NCBI GenBank assembly: GCA_017551705.1
Contig: JAFZLA010000067.1
Coordinates: 1-35,541 of the forward strand
DNA: 35,541 nt
Direction of reading: 5' to 3'
Origin: Treponema sp.
Lineage (GTDB): Bacteria; Spirochaetota; Spirochaetia; Treponematales; Treponemataceae
In this document: piece by piece, positions 15,735-23,386 of the stretch
How positions within the stretch are numbered: the stretch's first letter is position 1
How the letters are laid out: each line of letters starts with the position of its first letter
Program-made: the position numbers and the translations under genes
Notes under the pieces: generated by a model
Seen by the model: the letters and a program-made list of their open reading frames with translations, nothing else
The model's database searches: none
Told to the model about the DNA's origin: nothing

Positions 15735-16707
15735 GCACAACTGGCCGGTCAAGGCCCTTTGCGTCGTAATTGCCTGTCTCTTTTATCTTTTCAACCGCTA
15801 CACTTCCCTTGAACAAAAGAGCGTTCCCGTAACGCTGAAGGTTCTGCAGGACGGCGAGATGGTTTCTTCGACCCACATTCCATCCAGCGTCAGCGTCACG
15901 ATCAGGACTTCCGCGGAGAACATAACAAAAATAACGGCCGAAAACATTTTGGCCCAACTTGACCTAAGCTGGATAAACCAAGAGGGCGACTACGACGTTC
16001 CGATTTCAATTGACTTGCCTTCAAACATCGTCGAGATGAATCCGCTGCAGGTCACGGTCTATCCCGAAAAAGTCAAGGTTCACTTGGAGCGAAACTTTTT
16101 CAACGCGGTCAAAATCGCTCCCCAATTTGCGGGAACGCCGCTCGAAGGATACGTCGTCGACTCCTACCAAACTGAGCCTGAATACATTTCCATCTACGGC
16201 CCCCGTTCCATTGTGCAGAGCGTCGAGTCGATAACGACAGAGCCGATTGTCGTCGAAGGAAAACGCGCTTCCTTCAAGCAAAAGGCAAAGCTGATGAACA
16301 TCAACCGCATGATAAAGGTAATGGAGCAAGAGGAATGCGAACTGCAAGTGAACATCGACTACCAAGACGGCATTCAAGAATTCCCCAACCTTTCGGTGTT
16401 CCTAAAAAACATTCCCGCCGCCTTTGAATGCGAAAGCAAGGCCACGGGATCAATCACGCTAAAAGGCCCCCGCTTGATTATGGAAGACTGGACCCCAAAC
16501 CCGGACACGCTCAGCGCCGACTTGGGAGAGATAACGGAGCCTGGCGAATACACGCTGCCGGTTTCTGTATTGATTCCCCAAGAATTCCACTTGGAGAGCG
16601 TGAGCATAGAAACAATCCGCGTCGTTGTAAAGGAACGGCCGCCGGCGGAAGTCGTCGACGACTTATTCCAAGGCGCGGTCTTTAACCAAACAGAGGGCGG
16701 CCAATGA
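15703..16707 (+). CDS. YbbR-domain protein, CdaA regulator (CdaR-like)
   Basis: 334 residues. One N-terminal membrane helix (about 14-30, PVKALCVVIACLFYLFNRY) anchors an extracytoplasmic part made of YbbR-like beta repeats, seen as recurring SVPVTL, YDVPISIDLP, VKVHLER, ISIYGPRSIVQSVESITTEPI and ITLKGPRLI segments. In Firmicutes, CdaR binds CdaA and adjusts c-di-AMP production. It overlaps cdaA by 32 nt, indicating tight co-translation, with AGAGGATT as its ribosome binding site. ATGA overlap with acpS. Direction of regulation in spirochaetes is not known from sequence. Confidence 0.88.
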   Translation: MRIKPLLEKLRHNWPVKALCVVIACLFYLFNRYTSLEQKSVPVTLKVLQDGEMVSSTHIPSSVSVTIRTSAENITKITAENILAQLDLSWINQEGDYDVPISIDLPSNIVEMNPLQVTVYPEKVKVHLERNFFNAVKIAPQFAGTPLEGYVVDSYQTEPEYISIYGPRSIVQSVESITTEPIVVEGKRASFKQKAKLMNINRMIKVMEQEECELQVNIDYQDGIQEFPNLSVFLKNIPAAFECESKATGSITLKGPRLIMEDWTPNPDTLSADLGEITEPGEYTLPVSVLIPQEFHLESVSIETIRVVVKERPPAEVVDDLFQGAVFNQTEGGQ

Positions 16708-17147
16708 TTTTTGGCATAGGCCTGGACTTGGCAAAATGCTCCCGCTTTGAAAAATGGGTCAAAGACCCCAAAATGCTGGAGCGCTTTTTTAACCCCAAGG
16801 AATTCTTTGAAAGCAGGAACGGAAGCGCGCCCGCAAGCGCGGAAGGCCCCGCTGTTCCCCAAAAACAAGCCGCCCTGTCCGCAGCCTGCCAGCATTACGC
16901 CGCCCGCTTTGCCGCAAAAGAGGCCTTTTCAAAAGCCTTGGGAACGGGCTTGGCCTTTGACCTTAGGGACATTTACGTGCAAAAGGAACAAAGCGGAAAG
17001 CCAAACCTTGTCCTAAAAAATTCCGCCTTGGAAGCGCTAAAAAAGGCCTGCCCGTCCTGGCAATCGGCCAAAATCTTTGTGTCGCTCACCCACGAAAAAG
17101 AATACGCCGCCGCGCAAGTTATAATAGAAATATCCACTTGCTTTTAA
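16704..17147 (+). CDS. acpS: Holo-[acyl-carrier-protein] synthase
   Basis: 147 residues. FGIGLDLAKCSRFEK with the magnesium-binding Asp8 and HYAARFAAKEAFSKALGTG with the catalytic Glu/Lys are the two AcpS signatures. The enzyme attaches the phosphopantetheine arm of CoA to acyl carrier protein. Between the two motifs there is an extra Ala/Pro-rich stretch of about 20 residues (around 45-65), absent from the standard 120-residue enzyme. ATG overlaps the ybbR stop (ATGA); it is the last gene of the dxs-folP-cdaA-cdaR-acpS run. Its final codons overlap the -35 box of the next promoter. Confidence 0.9.
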   Translation: MIFGIGLDLAKCSRFEKWVKDPKMLERFFNPKEFFESRNGSAPASAEGPAVPQKQAALSAACQHYAARFAAKEAFSKALGTGLAFDLRDIYVQKEQSGKPNLVLKNSALEALKKACPSWQSAKIFVSLTHEKEYAAAQVIIEISTCF

Positions 17148-17166
17148 ACAAAAGGCGCTGTATAAT
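17138..17166 (+). promoter_or_regulatory. Promoter of the lipoprotein gene, overlapping the acpS stop
   Basis: TTGCTT (17138-17143), 17 nt, TATAAT (17161-17166). The predicted start (about 17173) is next to the ATG at 17174, so the mRNA would have virtually no leader. Confidence 0.65.
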
Positions 17167-17173
17167 GTTCCTT

Positions 17174-17734
17174 ATGAAAAAGATATCATTTTTAACAGTT
17201 GCGGCCACGGCCCTTATGTTGGTTTTTGCCGCTTGCGAAACAACAAAGCAAGAGCCGGCTCCCGCTCCCGCCCCTGTGGCAGAAGAAGACGATTTGGAAT
17301 ATCAGCGCTCAATCAACAAGATTGAGGGAAAAGTCGTTTCAAAAGAGACATTCAACGCCGACAAGGCCGCAATTCTCCAGAAAATTTCAGAGCTTAACGA
17401 AATCATGGCCAAAAAGGACTACAACTCTTGGCTCAAATACATTTCCGAAGACTCAAAAAAATATTGGTCAAATTCTTACACGCTTTTGAAGGCGTCGGAA
17501 AAGCTTCCCAAGGAGCTAAAAGGCCTCAAGCTCAAGAATCTAAACGATTACTTCAATTATGTTTTCATTCCGTCAAGAAAGGGCCGCCAAATAGACGAAA
17601 TCCGCTACAATTCGGCGGAATCTGTAAAGGCTGTCCAAGTGACAAAGACCGAGGAAAACAAAACAAAGATTACGGTTTACTACAATTTTGTCAAGGAAAG
17701 CGACGACTGGAAGGTCGAACTTCCTCAAATGTAA
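17174..17734 (+). CDS. Putative lipoprotein of unknown function
   Basis: 186 residues. MKKISFLTVAATALMLVFAAC is a lipoprotein signal with a spirochaete-type relaxed lipobox (F-A-A-C, Cys at residue 21). A short Pro/Ala linker follows, then a domain beginning around residue 50 with helices and the pattern AKKDYNSWLKYISEDSKKYW, ending in strands KITVYYNFVKESDDWKVEL. This layout resembles NTF2-like lipoproteins, but that is a guess. ATG at 17165 (in the -10 box) is a possible alternative giving three more residues; ATG 17174 fits the promoter. No Shine-Dalgarno. Lies between acpS and the HEAT-repeat gene. Confidence 0.72.
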   Translation: MKKISFLTVAATALMLVFAACETTKQEPAPAPAPVAEEDDLEYQRSINKIEGKVVSKETFNADKAAILQKISELNEIMAKKDYNSWLKYISEDSKKYWSNSYTLLKASEKLPKELKGLKLKNLNDYFNYVFIPSRKGRQIDEIRYNSAESVKAVQVTKTEENKTKITVYYNFVKESDDWKVELPQM

Positions 17735-17745
17735 CCAAATTGTTA

Positions 17746-17774
17746 TTGATTTTTTTTATTTTTGACGATAATAT
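17746..17774 (+). promoter_or_regulatory. Promoter of the HEAT-repeat gene
   Basis: TTGATT (17746-17751), 17 nt, TAATAT (17769-17774). Predicted start near 17781, 20 nt before the ATG, leaving GAGGAG inside the leader. Confidence 0.7.
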
Positions 17775-17800
17775 TGTATAGGAATATACGAGGAGTTATT

Positions 17801-18514
17801 ATGAAACTTAAGAAAATCGCGGTTCTTCTTGCCACAGCGGCTCTTTTTTCTTTCGCGGTTTACGCGCAAAACGAAGAGGAGTCTACAGTAGAAGGCGAAT
17901 ACATGAGCACGATGGAAGACGTCGTTGTTCAGGAACTCTCAAACTCCGACGACTTGGAGAACAAGGTAATGGCTCTCCAGTTCTTGGAAGAAGCCGCCAA
18001 CAACGGCAAAGTTTCCCCCGACATGATGGCCGCTTTGGACCACTTGGCCGGCGAAGGAACCAACACACAGAGCCGAACAAAGGGCCGCGTAAGCAATAAC
18101 TTCCCTGAAGTTCGCCGCGAGGCTTGCCGCATTTTGGGAAAGGTTGGAACGCCCGAAGCCGCAAAAACATTGAACAAGATTGTCCGCGCCGACAACGAGC
18201 CTATGGTTCTTTCGGCCGCCATCAACTCTCTTGGCGAAATTGGCTACAACGACAACGACGAGACGACAAACACAATCGCCTTTTATTCTGACCGCTTTGA
18301 GACTTTGAACCCGACCAGCTCTTTGGCGCTCGAAATCGTCAACGCCTACGAAAAGTTGGCAAAGACAACAAAGGACAGAAAGCCGATGCTTTCTTCTTTG
18401 CAGAGAATCGCGGTAGACTACCGCTTGGCCAAGCCGGTTCGCAACCGCGCCAAAGAGGTTTTGAACAACCTCCGCGGATCCGATGATTCAAGCAACAAAA
18501 AGAACGAACGCTAG
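17801..18514 (+). CDS. Secreted HEAT-repeat protein
   Basis: 237 residues. Signal peptide MKLKKIAVLLATAALFSFAVYAQ with probable cleavage after VYA. The mature protein contains HEAT/armadillo-like helical repeats, for example PEVRREACRILGKVGTPEAAKTLNKIVRADNEPMVLSAAINSLGEIGY (about 112-160), and ends in a charged Ser/Lys/Asn tail. Such repeats usually bind other proteins; the partner is unknown. GAGGAG stands 7 nt before the ATG; upstream in-frame codons (from 17762) are leader. A terminator follows. Confidence 0.82.
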   Translation: MKLKKIAVLLATAALFSFAVYAQNEEESTVEGEYMSTMEDVVVQELSNSDDLENKVMALQFLEEAANNGKVSPDMMAALDHLAGEGTNTQSRTKGRVSNNFPEVRREACRILGKVGTPEAAKTLNKIVRADNEPMVLSAAINSLGEIGYNDNDETTNTIAFYSDRFETLNPTSSLALEIVNAYEKLAKTTKDRKPMLSSLQRIAVDYRLAKPVRNRAKEVLNNLRGSDDSSNKKNER

Positions 18515-18536
18515 TTTACGGCGGGAATAACAAAAG

Positions 18537-18561
18537 AGGCTGCCCTGTGGCAGCCTTTTTT
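18537..18561 (+). terminator. Terminator after the HEAT-repeat gene
   Basis: AGGCTGCC (18537-18544), loop CTGT, GGCAGCCT (18549-18556), then a run of six T. On the opposite strand the same hairpin is followed by CTTTTGTT, so it may also stop tRNA transcription. Confidence 0.9.
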
Positions 18562-18565
18562 GTTT

Positions 18566-18639
18566 TGAGAGATGCGGGATTTGAACCCGCAGCCTTCGGC
18601 TCCGGAGGCCGACGCTCTATCCAGTTGCGCTAATCTCTC
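18566..18639 (-). tRNA. tRNA-Arg (anticodon CCG)
   Basis: A 74-nt cloverleaf on the minus strand including the discriminator A. Acceptor stem GAGAGAT pairs with ATCTCTC; D-arm GCGC...GAGC; anticodon stem TCGGC/GCCGA around loop CTCCGGA, giving anticodon CCG for codon CGG; T-arm GCGGG-TTTGAAT-CCCGC. The 3' CCA is not encoded. It has its own promoter and points toward the terminator of the HEAT-repeat gene. Confidence 0.95.
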
Positions 18640-18667
18640 TTCTGGTTTATTATAGAAAAGTTCGCTA

Positions 18668-18696
18668 ATTATAAAAAATAAAATTCTTTTAGTCAA
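18668..18696 (-). promoter_or_regulatory. Promoter of tRNA-Arg
   Basis: On the minus strand TTGACT (18691-18696), 17 nt, TATAAT (18668-18673). Predicted start near 18661, about 22 nt before the mature tRNA. It overlaps the region upstream of maf. Confidence 0.88.
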
Positions 18697-18705
18697 GGAA
18701 AGCGT

Positions 18706-19296
18706 ATGGAAAACATAATTTTGGCGTCATCGTCTCCTAGAAGACAAGAAATCCTAAAGTCTATGGGAATCCCCTTTCAGGTCATCATGCCCAACATCGA
18801 CGAATCGTCGTTCTACTCAAGGTCGCCGGCGGATTTGCCTGAAATTTTGGCCAAGGCAAAAGTCCAGGCCGTTGTGCGCTCAAGGCCGCCCAAGCAAGTG
18901 ATTCCTTGGGTATTGGGAGCGGACACCCTTGTAGTGATGGGCAACAAAGTTTTTGGAAAGCCCAAGGACTACCAAGAGGCCTACGACTTTTTGAACGCCT
19001 TGCAAGGCCGCAGCCACCAAGTGATAACGGCCTTGGCTCTTTACAACGGACGCACCCACGTCACCAGCGTCAGGACGGCCGTAACAAAAGTTACCTTCTC
19101 ACCCATGACCGACGAAGAAATTCAATGGTACATCGAGACGGGCGACTGGCACGGAGCGGCGGGCGGCTACAGAATTCAGGGAATGGCCAGCTGCTTTATC
19201 TCAAGGATTGACGGAACAAATTCTTGCGTGGTGGGCTTGCCTATTTTTGAACTTTATGATATGTTAAAAGAGCAAAAATACTCAATCATCAGCTAG
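18706..19296 (+). CDS. maf: Maf-family nucleotide pyrophosphatase
   Basis: 196 residues. N-terminal [12 protein letters not shown] (residues 6-17), GADTLVV with the putative catalytic Asp73, and [26 protein letters not shown] with later YRIQG define the Maf/YhdE family. Members hydrolyse non-canonical or ordinary nucleoside triphosphates (dTTP, UTP, methylated bases) and influence septation. ATG with AAGGAAAG 6 nt upstream. A weak promoter (TTGCGC at 18625 and TATTAT at 18648, 17 nt apart) may lie in and beside the tRNA gene. Substrate subtype (YhdE or YceF) is not settled. Confidence 0.92.
   Translation: MENIILASSSPRRQEILKSMGIPFQVIMPNIDESSFYSRSPADLPEILAKAKVQAVVRSRPPKQVIPWVLGADTLVVMGNKVFGKPKDYQEAYDFLNALQGRSHQVITALALYNGRTHVTSVRTAVTKVTFSPMTDEEIQWYIETGDWHGAAGGYRIQGMASCFISRIDGTNSCVVGLPIFELYDMLKEQKYSIIS
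19237..19265 (+). promoter_or_regulatory. Possible promoter of rpsB inside the end of maf
   Basis: TTGCCT (19237-19242), 17 nt, TATGTT (19260-19265). Moderate match only; the leader would be about 200 nt. Confidence 0.35.
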
Positions 19297-19307
19297 ATGG
19301 TTGCGGC

Positions 19308-19442
19308 GCGGCAAAAGGCCGCCGTCAAAATTTCTGCCGGAAGACGCAAGGGCCGTCGGCTTGAACGTTTCCCGAAATTTTTCCGCGGACATAGTTTCCG
19401 CGAGTAACAGAGTTGGCGGGAAAAACAGCGGCAAAAGGCCGC
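19308..19442 (+). promoter_or_regulatory. Structured leader of rpsB-tsf with a repeated hairpin
   Basis: The 175-nt space between maf and rpsB has no gene. GCGGCAAAAGGCCGC, a 5-bp hairpin with loop AAAAG, occurs identically at 19308-19322 and 19428-19442. Between them TTTCCCG (19368-19374) pairs with CGGGAAA (19417-19423), enclosing CGCGGA/TCCGCG (19384-19389 with 19397-19402). Probably a folded regulatory leader, perhaps bound by S2; function inferred. Confidence 0.5.
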
Positions 19443-19471
19443 GACAAGTTTTTCCAGTGAAGGAGAAAATC

Positions 19472-20341
19472 ATGGCTGTTGTTACCATGAAGAGTTTGCT
19501 TGAATCTGGCGTTCATTTTGGCCACCAGGTTAAGCGTTGGGATCCCCGCATGTCAAAGTACATTTTTGGCTCGCGCAACGGAATCCACATTATCGACTTG
19601 CAGAAGACAATCGCTGCAATCAAAGAAAGCTACGAAGCGGTTCGCAAAATCGCCGCGTCTGGCAAATCAGTTCTTTTTGTTGGAACTAAAAAGCAGGCCC
19701 AGCAGGCTATCCAAAAAGAAGCCGAGCGCTGCGGACAGTTCTACGTAAACAACCGCTGGCTTGGCGGTATGCTCACAAACTTCTCTACAATCAAAAAATC
19801 ATTGCAGCGCCTCAAGAAGATTGAGAAGATGGAAGTTGACGGAACTTTCGAAAACCTCACAAAGAAGGAAGTTGCCGGCCTCCAGAAAGAAAAATCAAAG
19901 CTTGAAAAGAACCTCGGCGGCATCAAAGAGATGAAAGAATTGCCGGGAGCCATTTTTGTAATCGACACCCACAAGGAAGCCATCGCCGTCGCCGAAGCGC
20001 GCCGCATGGGAATCCCTGTTGTAGCCGTTGTCGACACAAACTCAAACCCCGAAGGAATCGACTACCCCATTCCGGGCAACGACGACGCCATCCGCGCCAT
20101 CACATTGTTCACTTCTATCATCGCCAACGCCGTTATGGAAGCCAACAACGAAGAAGGCCTTAAGATCATCGAGAACCTTGGAGACGAGGACGAAGTTCAG
20201 ACTGACGCCGCCGTCAAGCGCGAGGACGTTGAGATTGACGACTACTCAAACTATCAGCCCACAGAGCAGAAGGACGAGGACTCAAAAGACGACGATGATT
20301 CCGCCGACCAGATGGTTGACGAGGACAAACTCTACAAATAA
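19472..20341 (+). CDS. rpsB: Small ribosomal subunit protein uS2 with acidic tail
   Basis: 289 residues from ATG at 19472, preceded by GAAGGAG at 7 nt; the frame is open further upstream (19301), but that part is the leader. The core contains [43 protein letters not shown] and [34 protein letters not shown], classic uS2. The last 50 residues (about 240-289) are a strongly acidic Asp/Glu/Ser/Lys tail not found in E. coli uS2. It binds late on the 30S subunit near the mRNA exit. Followed 18 nt later by tsf, the normal pair. Confidence 0.96.
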   Translation: MAVVTMKSLLESGVHFGHQVKRWDPRMSKYIFGSRNGIHIIDLQKTIAAIKESYEAVRKIAASGKSVLFVGTKKQAQQAIQKEAERCGQFYVNNRWLGGMLTNFSTIKKSLQRLKKIEKMEVDGTFENLTKKEVAGLQKEKSKLEKNLGGIKEMKELPGAIFVIDTHKEAIAVAEARRMGIPVVAVVDTNSNPEGIDYPIPGNDDAIRAITLFTSIIANAVMEANNEEGLKIIENLGDEDEVQTDAAVKREDVEIDDYSNYQPTEQKDEDSKDDDDSADQMVDEDKLYK

Positions 20342-20359
20342 TTAAAAGGAAATAATGTT

Positions 20360-21193
20360 ATGGAAATTAAAGCATCTGACGTAAAAGCTTTGCGCGAAGC
20401 CACAGGCGCCGGTCTTATGGACTGCAAAAAGGCCTTGACTGAAGCCAACGGAGACGCCAAAGAAGCTGAAAAGATTCTTAAAGAAAAAGGCTTGGCCGCC
20501 GTCGCCAAGCGCGCCGAGAGAGCCACATCAGAGGGCCGCGTTTTTGTCCGCACACAGGACAAGAAGATCGCCCTTATCGAAGTTACTTGCGAAACTGACT
20601 TTGTAGCCAACAACGCTGACTTCATCGCCGCCGGCGAAAAGCTTTTGGACATCACATTCGCCAACGGCTACACACAGGTTGAGCAGGCCCACAAGGACGT
20701 TTTGCTCGACTTGGCCACAAAGACACGCGAGAACATGACTGTTGCCAAAGTGAACGTAATCAACATTCCCGACAACGCTGTCGCCGAAACATACGTTCAC
20801 TCCAACTTCAAGACAGCCAGCGCCGTCGTGGTAAAGGGCTCTACAGCCGACGCCGTAAAGCAGTTTGCCCACGACTGCTGCTTGCACTTGGCCGCCTTCA
20901 CTCCGGCTTACATCTACCAAAAGGACGTTCCGCAGTCTTACATCGACGAGCAGACAGAAATCTTCAAGGGACAGATGGACCAGGACGAAAAAATGGCTTC
21001 CAAGCCCCAGAACATCAAGGACAACATCCTTAAGAGCAAGGTCGCCAAGCACGTGGCCGAAATCTGCTTTGTTGACCAGATGTTCGTAAAGGACGACAAG
21101 GTTTCTGTCGCCAAGAAGCTTGAAGAAGTTTCTAAGGCCGCCGGAGCCCAGTTGGAATTTGGCGAGATCGTCTTGGACGTTCTCGGCAAGTGA
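20360..21193 (+). CDS. tsf: Elongation factor Ts
   Basis: 277 residues. The N-terminal domain ASDVKALREATGAGLMDCKKAL and the core CETDFVANN (residues 75-83) are the two EF-Ts signatures; two dimerisation-type core subdomains follow. EF-Ts exchanges GDP for GTP on EF-Tu. ATG with AAAGGAA about 10 nt upstream; another ATG begins 5 nt before it out of frame. Co-transcribed with rpsB and ended by a strong terminator 7 nt past the stop. Confidence 0.97.
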   Translation: MEIKASDVKALREATGAGLMDCKKALTEANGDAKEAEKILKEKGLAAVAKRAERATSEGRVFVRTQDKKIALIEVTCETDFVANNADFIAAGEKLLDITFANGYTQVEQAHKDVLLDLATKTRENMTVAKVNVINIPDNAVAETYVHSNFKTASAVVVKGSTADAVKQFAHDCCLHLAAFTPAYIYQKDVPQSYIDEQTEIFKGQMDQDEKMASKPQNIKDNILKSKVAKHVAEICFVDQMFVKDDKVSVAKKLEEVSKAAGAQLEFGEIVLDVLGK

Positions 21194-21200
21194 AGCAATT

Positions 21201-21247
21201 AAACAAAATCGCGGCGTTTGCCGCGATTTTGTTTGTAAATTTTTTAT
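21201..21247 (+). terminator. Strong terminator after rpsB-tsf
   Basis: A perfect 15-bp stem, AAACAAAATCGCGGC (21201-21215) with GCCGCGATTTTGTTT (21220-21234), loop GTTT, then GTAAATTTTTT. No clear promoter follows before frr, so frr may rely on read-through. Confidence 0.93.
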
Positions 21248-21262
21248 TTAAGGGGAAATGAC

Positions 21263-21799
21263 ATGGCAGAAAACGAAAGAATGGAAAAAACAATCGCGGC
21301 TCTCAAGGAGTCTTTTAACGGAATCAGAACTGGCCGCGCGTCAGCCTCTATTTTTGACAGAGTGCGCGTTGACTATTACGGACAAAAGTCTCCGCTCAAC
21401 CAAGTGGCGACGGTTTCAATTCCCGAAGCCCGCTCGGTCATCATCAACCCCTTTGACAAATCATTGATTACAGAAATCGAAAAGGCCATTTTGACGGCCG
21501 ACTTGGGACTCAACCCTTCAAACGACGGAAAAGTAATCCGCATCGCGATTCCGCCGCTAACAGCCGACCGCCGCAAGGAATTGATCAAGCAGGCCAAGGC
21601 CACAGCTGAAAATTCCCGCACGTCAATCCGCAACATCCGCCGCGACGGAAACGAAGACCTTAAGAAAAAGCAAAAGGCCGGCGAAATCACCGAAGACGAC
21701 CTCAAGAAAATGACCGACGACTTGCAAAAGACGACGGACAAATTCATCGCCGAGATTGACTCAATCTACGCGGCCAAAGAAAAGGAAATAATGGAGTAA
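21263..21799 (+). CDS. frr: Ribosome recycling factor
   Basis: 178 residues with the RRF pattern: RMEKTIAALKESFNGIRTGRASASIFDRVRVDYYG at the N-terminus, IPPLTADRRKELIKQAKATAENSRTSIRNIRRDGNEDLKK in the middle, and a final long helix. It splits post-termination ribosomes with EF-G. ATG with AAGGGGAAA 5-6 nt upstream. First gene of the frr-uppS-cdsA-dxr-rseP run; uppS starts 4 nt after its stop. The UMP kinase gene pyrH, which sits between tsf and frr in most bacteria, is absent. Confidence 0.97.
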   Translation: MAENERMEKTIAALKESFNGIRTGRASASIFDRVRVDYYGQKSPLNQVATVSIPEARSVIINPFDKSLITEIEKAILTADLGLNPSNDGKVIRIAIPPLTADRRKELIKQAKATAENSRTSIRNIRRDGNEDLKKKQKAGEITEDDLKKMTDDLQKTTDKFIAEIDSIYAAKEKEIME

Positions 21800-21803
21800 C
21801 ACC

Positions 21804-22532
21804 TTGGATTCCGCTTCTACCCTTCCAAAACATGTAGCGATTATCATGGACGGAAACGGCCGTTGGGCGCAACAGCGAGGACGCGCCAGAACCGCCGGCC
21901 ACAAGGAAGGATTGGAAGCGGCCAAGAGAATAGTCCGCGCCGCCGCCGACTTGGGAATCAAGTACATCACTCTTTACACATTCAGCACCGAAAACTGGAA
22001 GCGTACGCAAGACGAAGTCGGCTACTTGATGGGACTAATCAAATCCCATCTGCGCGCGGAATTTGAATTTTACAAAGAAAACCAAATCCGAGTCGAGCAC
22101 ATCGGCGACCTTCAAGGCCTTCCCAAAGACGTTCAAGAAGAAATCTTGAACGCAAAAGAAGACACAAAAAATTTTACAGGAACCACTTGCGTCTTGGCCA
22201 TCAATTACGGAAGCCGTGACGAAATTGTCCGCGCGGCAAACAAGGCATTGGCCGCCGGCGCGACAAAATTTGACGAAAAAGATTTTTACAAATACACAGA
22301 CCTTCCGGAACTGCCCGACGTCGACTTGTTGATAAGGACCGGCGGCGAAAAGCGCTTGTCCAACTTTTTGCTTTGGCAAACAGCCTACGCGGAATTTATT
22401 TTTAGCGACACGCTATGGCCGGATTATTCGGCCGAAGAATTTAAAAAAGACATTTTGGAATTTGAAAGCCGAAACCGCCGCTTTGGCGGAATAGAAAATA
22501 AAAAGGGATCAAATACGGAGGCGGCCAAATGA
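21804..22532 (+). CDS. uppS: Isoprenyl transferase (undecaprenyl diphosphate synthase)
   Basis: 242 residues. HVAIIMDGNGRWAQQRG with catalytic Asp16, HKEGLEAAKRIVRAA, TLYTFSTENWKR, LLIRTGGEKRLSNFLLWQTAYAEFIF and WPDYSAEEF cover all conserved regions of cis-prenyltransferases. It elongates farnesyl diphosphate with isopentenyl diphosphate into the lipid carrier for peptidoglycan. TTG start at 21804 with GGAG 8 nt upstream (part of the frr stop region); coupled to frr. It shares ATGA with cdsA. Confidence 0.96.
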   Translation: MDSASTLPKHVAIIMDGNGRWAQQRGRARTAGHKEGLEAAKRIVRAAADLGIKYITLYTFSTENWKRTQDEVGYLMGLIKSHLRAEFEFYKENQIRVEHIGDLQGLPKDVQEEILNAKEDTKNFTGTTCVLAINYGSRDEIVRAANKALAAGATKFDEKDFYKYTDLPELPDVDLLIRTGGEKRLSNFLLWQTAYAEFIFSDTLWPDYSAEEFKKDILEFESRNRRFGGIENKKGSNTEAAK

Positions 22533-23386
22533 AAAAACTTATTGAGCGGCTGATCATCTTTTTTGTAGGAGTGCCTGTTGTTTTGGCGCTTGTATACCTT
22601 TCATACCTTTGCCATTTGCCGCTCAATATTGTGATATGCGGTTTTTCAGCCTTTGCCGCATACGAGCTCTCGCTTATGTTTGGAACAAACGGCCAGACTT
22701 TGCCCCGCCCGCTTTTGATGGTTTTGACACCCCTTGTTCCGCTGGCGGAATATTTAAACATAATTTTGGGACTTGACTATTTGTCGACTGTAGCGCTTGT
22801 CGCCGCGTCCATCGCTATTTTTACGGTGGAAATTTTCACTGCAAAAGAGTTCGCGATGTCAAATGCCAGAATAGCGCGCTCGCTTTGCGTCGTTTTATAC
22901 GCCGGCTTTTTGCCGTCTTTCATCACGCGAATAAGCGGCTTGGAATTTTCTTTCGCGCGTCTAGCCACATTTTTGGTCCTAGTATTTATCAGCGACAGCG
23001 CGGCCTGGCTTTTTGGAATGCTTTTTGGAAAGAACAACCGCGGCGTGGTTTTGGCCAGCCCAAACAAGAGCGTCGCCGGCTTTTTTGGAGCCTACGCAGG
23101 AAGCTTTGTATTTGGCCTCTTGATGGTCTTGATTGTCTTTAAGAAAGAATTTTCTTCGGGCGCGATGGGAACCGATTATTTAATCGCAAGAATCGCCGCG
23201 CTTTCGGTTTGCGTTTGCAGCGCGGCCATTATAGGCGACTTGGCCGAGAGCGTCTTTAAAAGAAGCGCCGAAGTCAAGGACAGCGGAAACGTCGTGCTTG
23301 GACGCGGAGGCGTTTTGGACAGCGTCGACTCAATCTTTATGGCCGCGCCCGTTTACTTTTTCTTGGTCTCGCTCTTGTTCAAATGA
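22529..23386 (+). CDS. cdsA: Phosphatidate cytidylyltransferase
   Basis: 285 residues with about eight hydrophobic membrane helices. The C-terminal signature GDLAESVFKRSAEVKDSGNVVLGRGGVLDSVDS matches the CdsA family pattern S-x8-K-R-x4-K-D...G-x-G-G-x-x-D-x-x-D, but two usual residues differ: His in PGHGG is Arg, and Arg after the Asp is Ser. The enzyme makes CDP-diacylglycerol, the precursor of most phospholipids. ATGA overlaps on both sides, with uppS and dxr. Confidence 0.93.
   Translation: MKKLIERLIIFFVGVPVVLALVYLSYLCHLPLNIVICGFSAFAAYELSLMFGTNGQTLPRPLLMVLTPLVPLAEYLNIILGLDYLSTVALVAASIAIFTVEIFTAKEFAMSNARIARSLCVVLYAGFLPSFITRISGLEFSFARLATFLVLVFISDSAAWLFGMLFGKNNRGVVLASPNKSVAGFFGAYAGSFVFGLLMVLIVFKKEFSSGAMGTDYLIARIAALSVCVCSAAIIGDLAESVFKRSAEVKDSGNVVLGRGGVLDSVDSIFMAAPVYFFLVSLLFK

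Noticed and set aside
17762..17800. Longer N-terminus for the HEAT-repeat protein
   Set aside because: Would put extra residues before the signal peptide; GAGGAG precedes ATG 17801.
19301..19471. N-terminal extension of uS2 or a leader peptide
   Set aside because: The frame is open, but uS2 starts [18 protein letters not shown] with a strong RBS; the upstream sequence is better explained as RNA structure.
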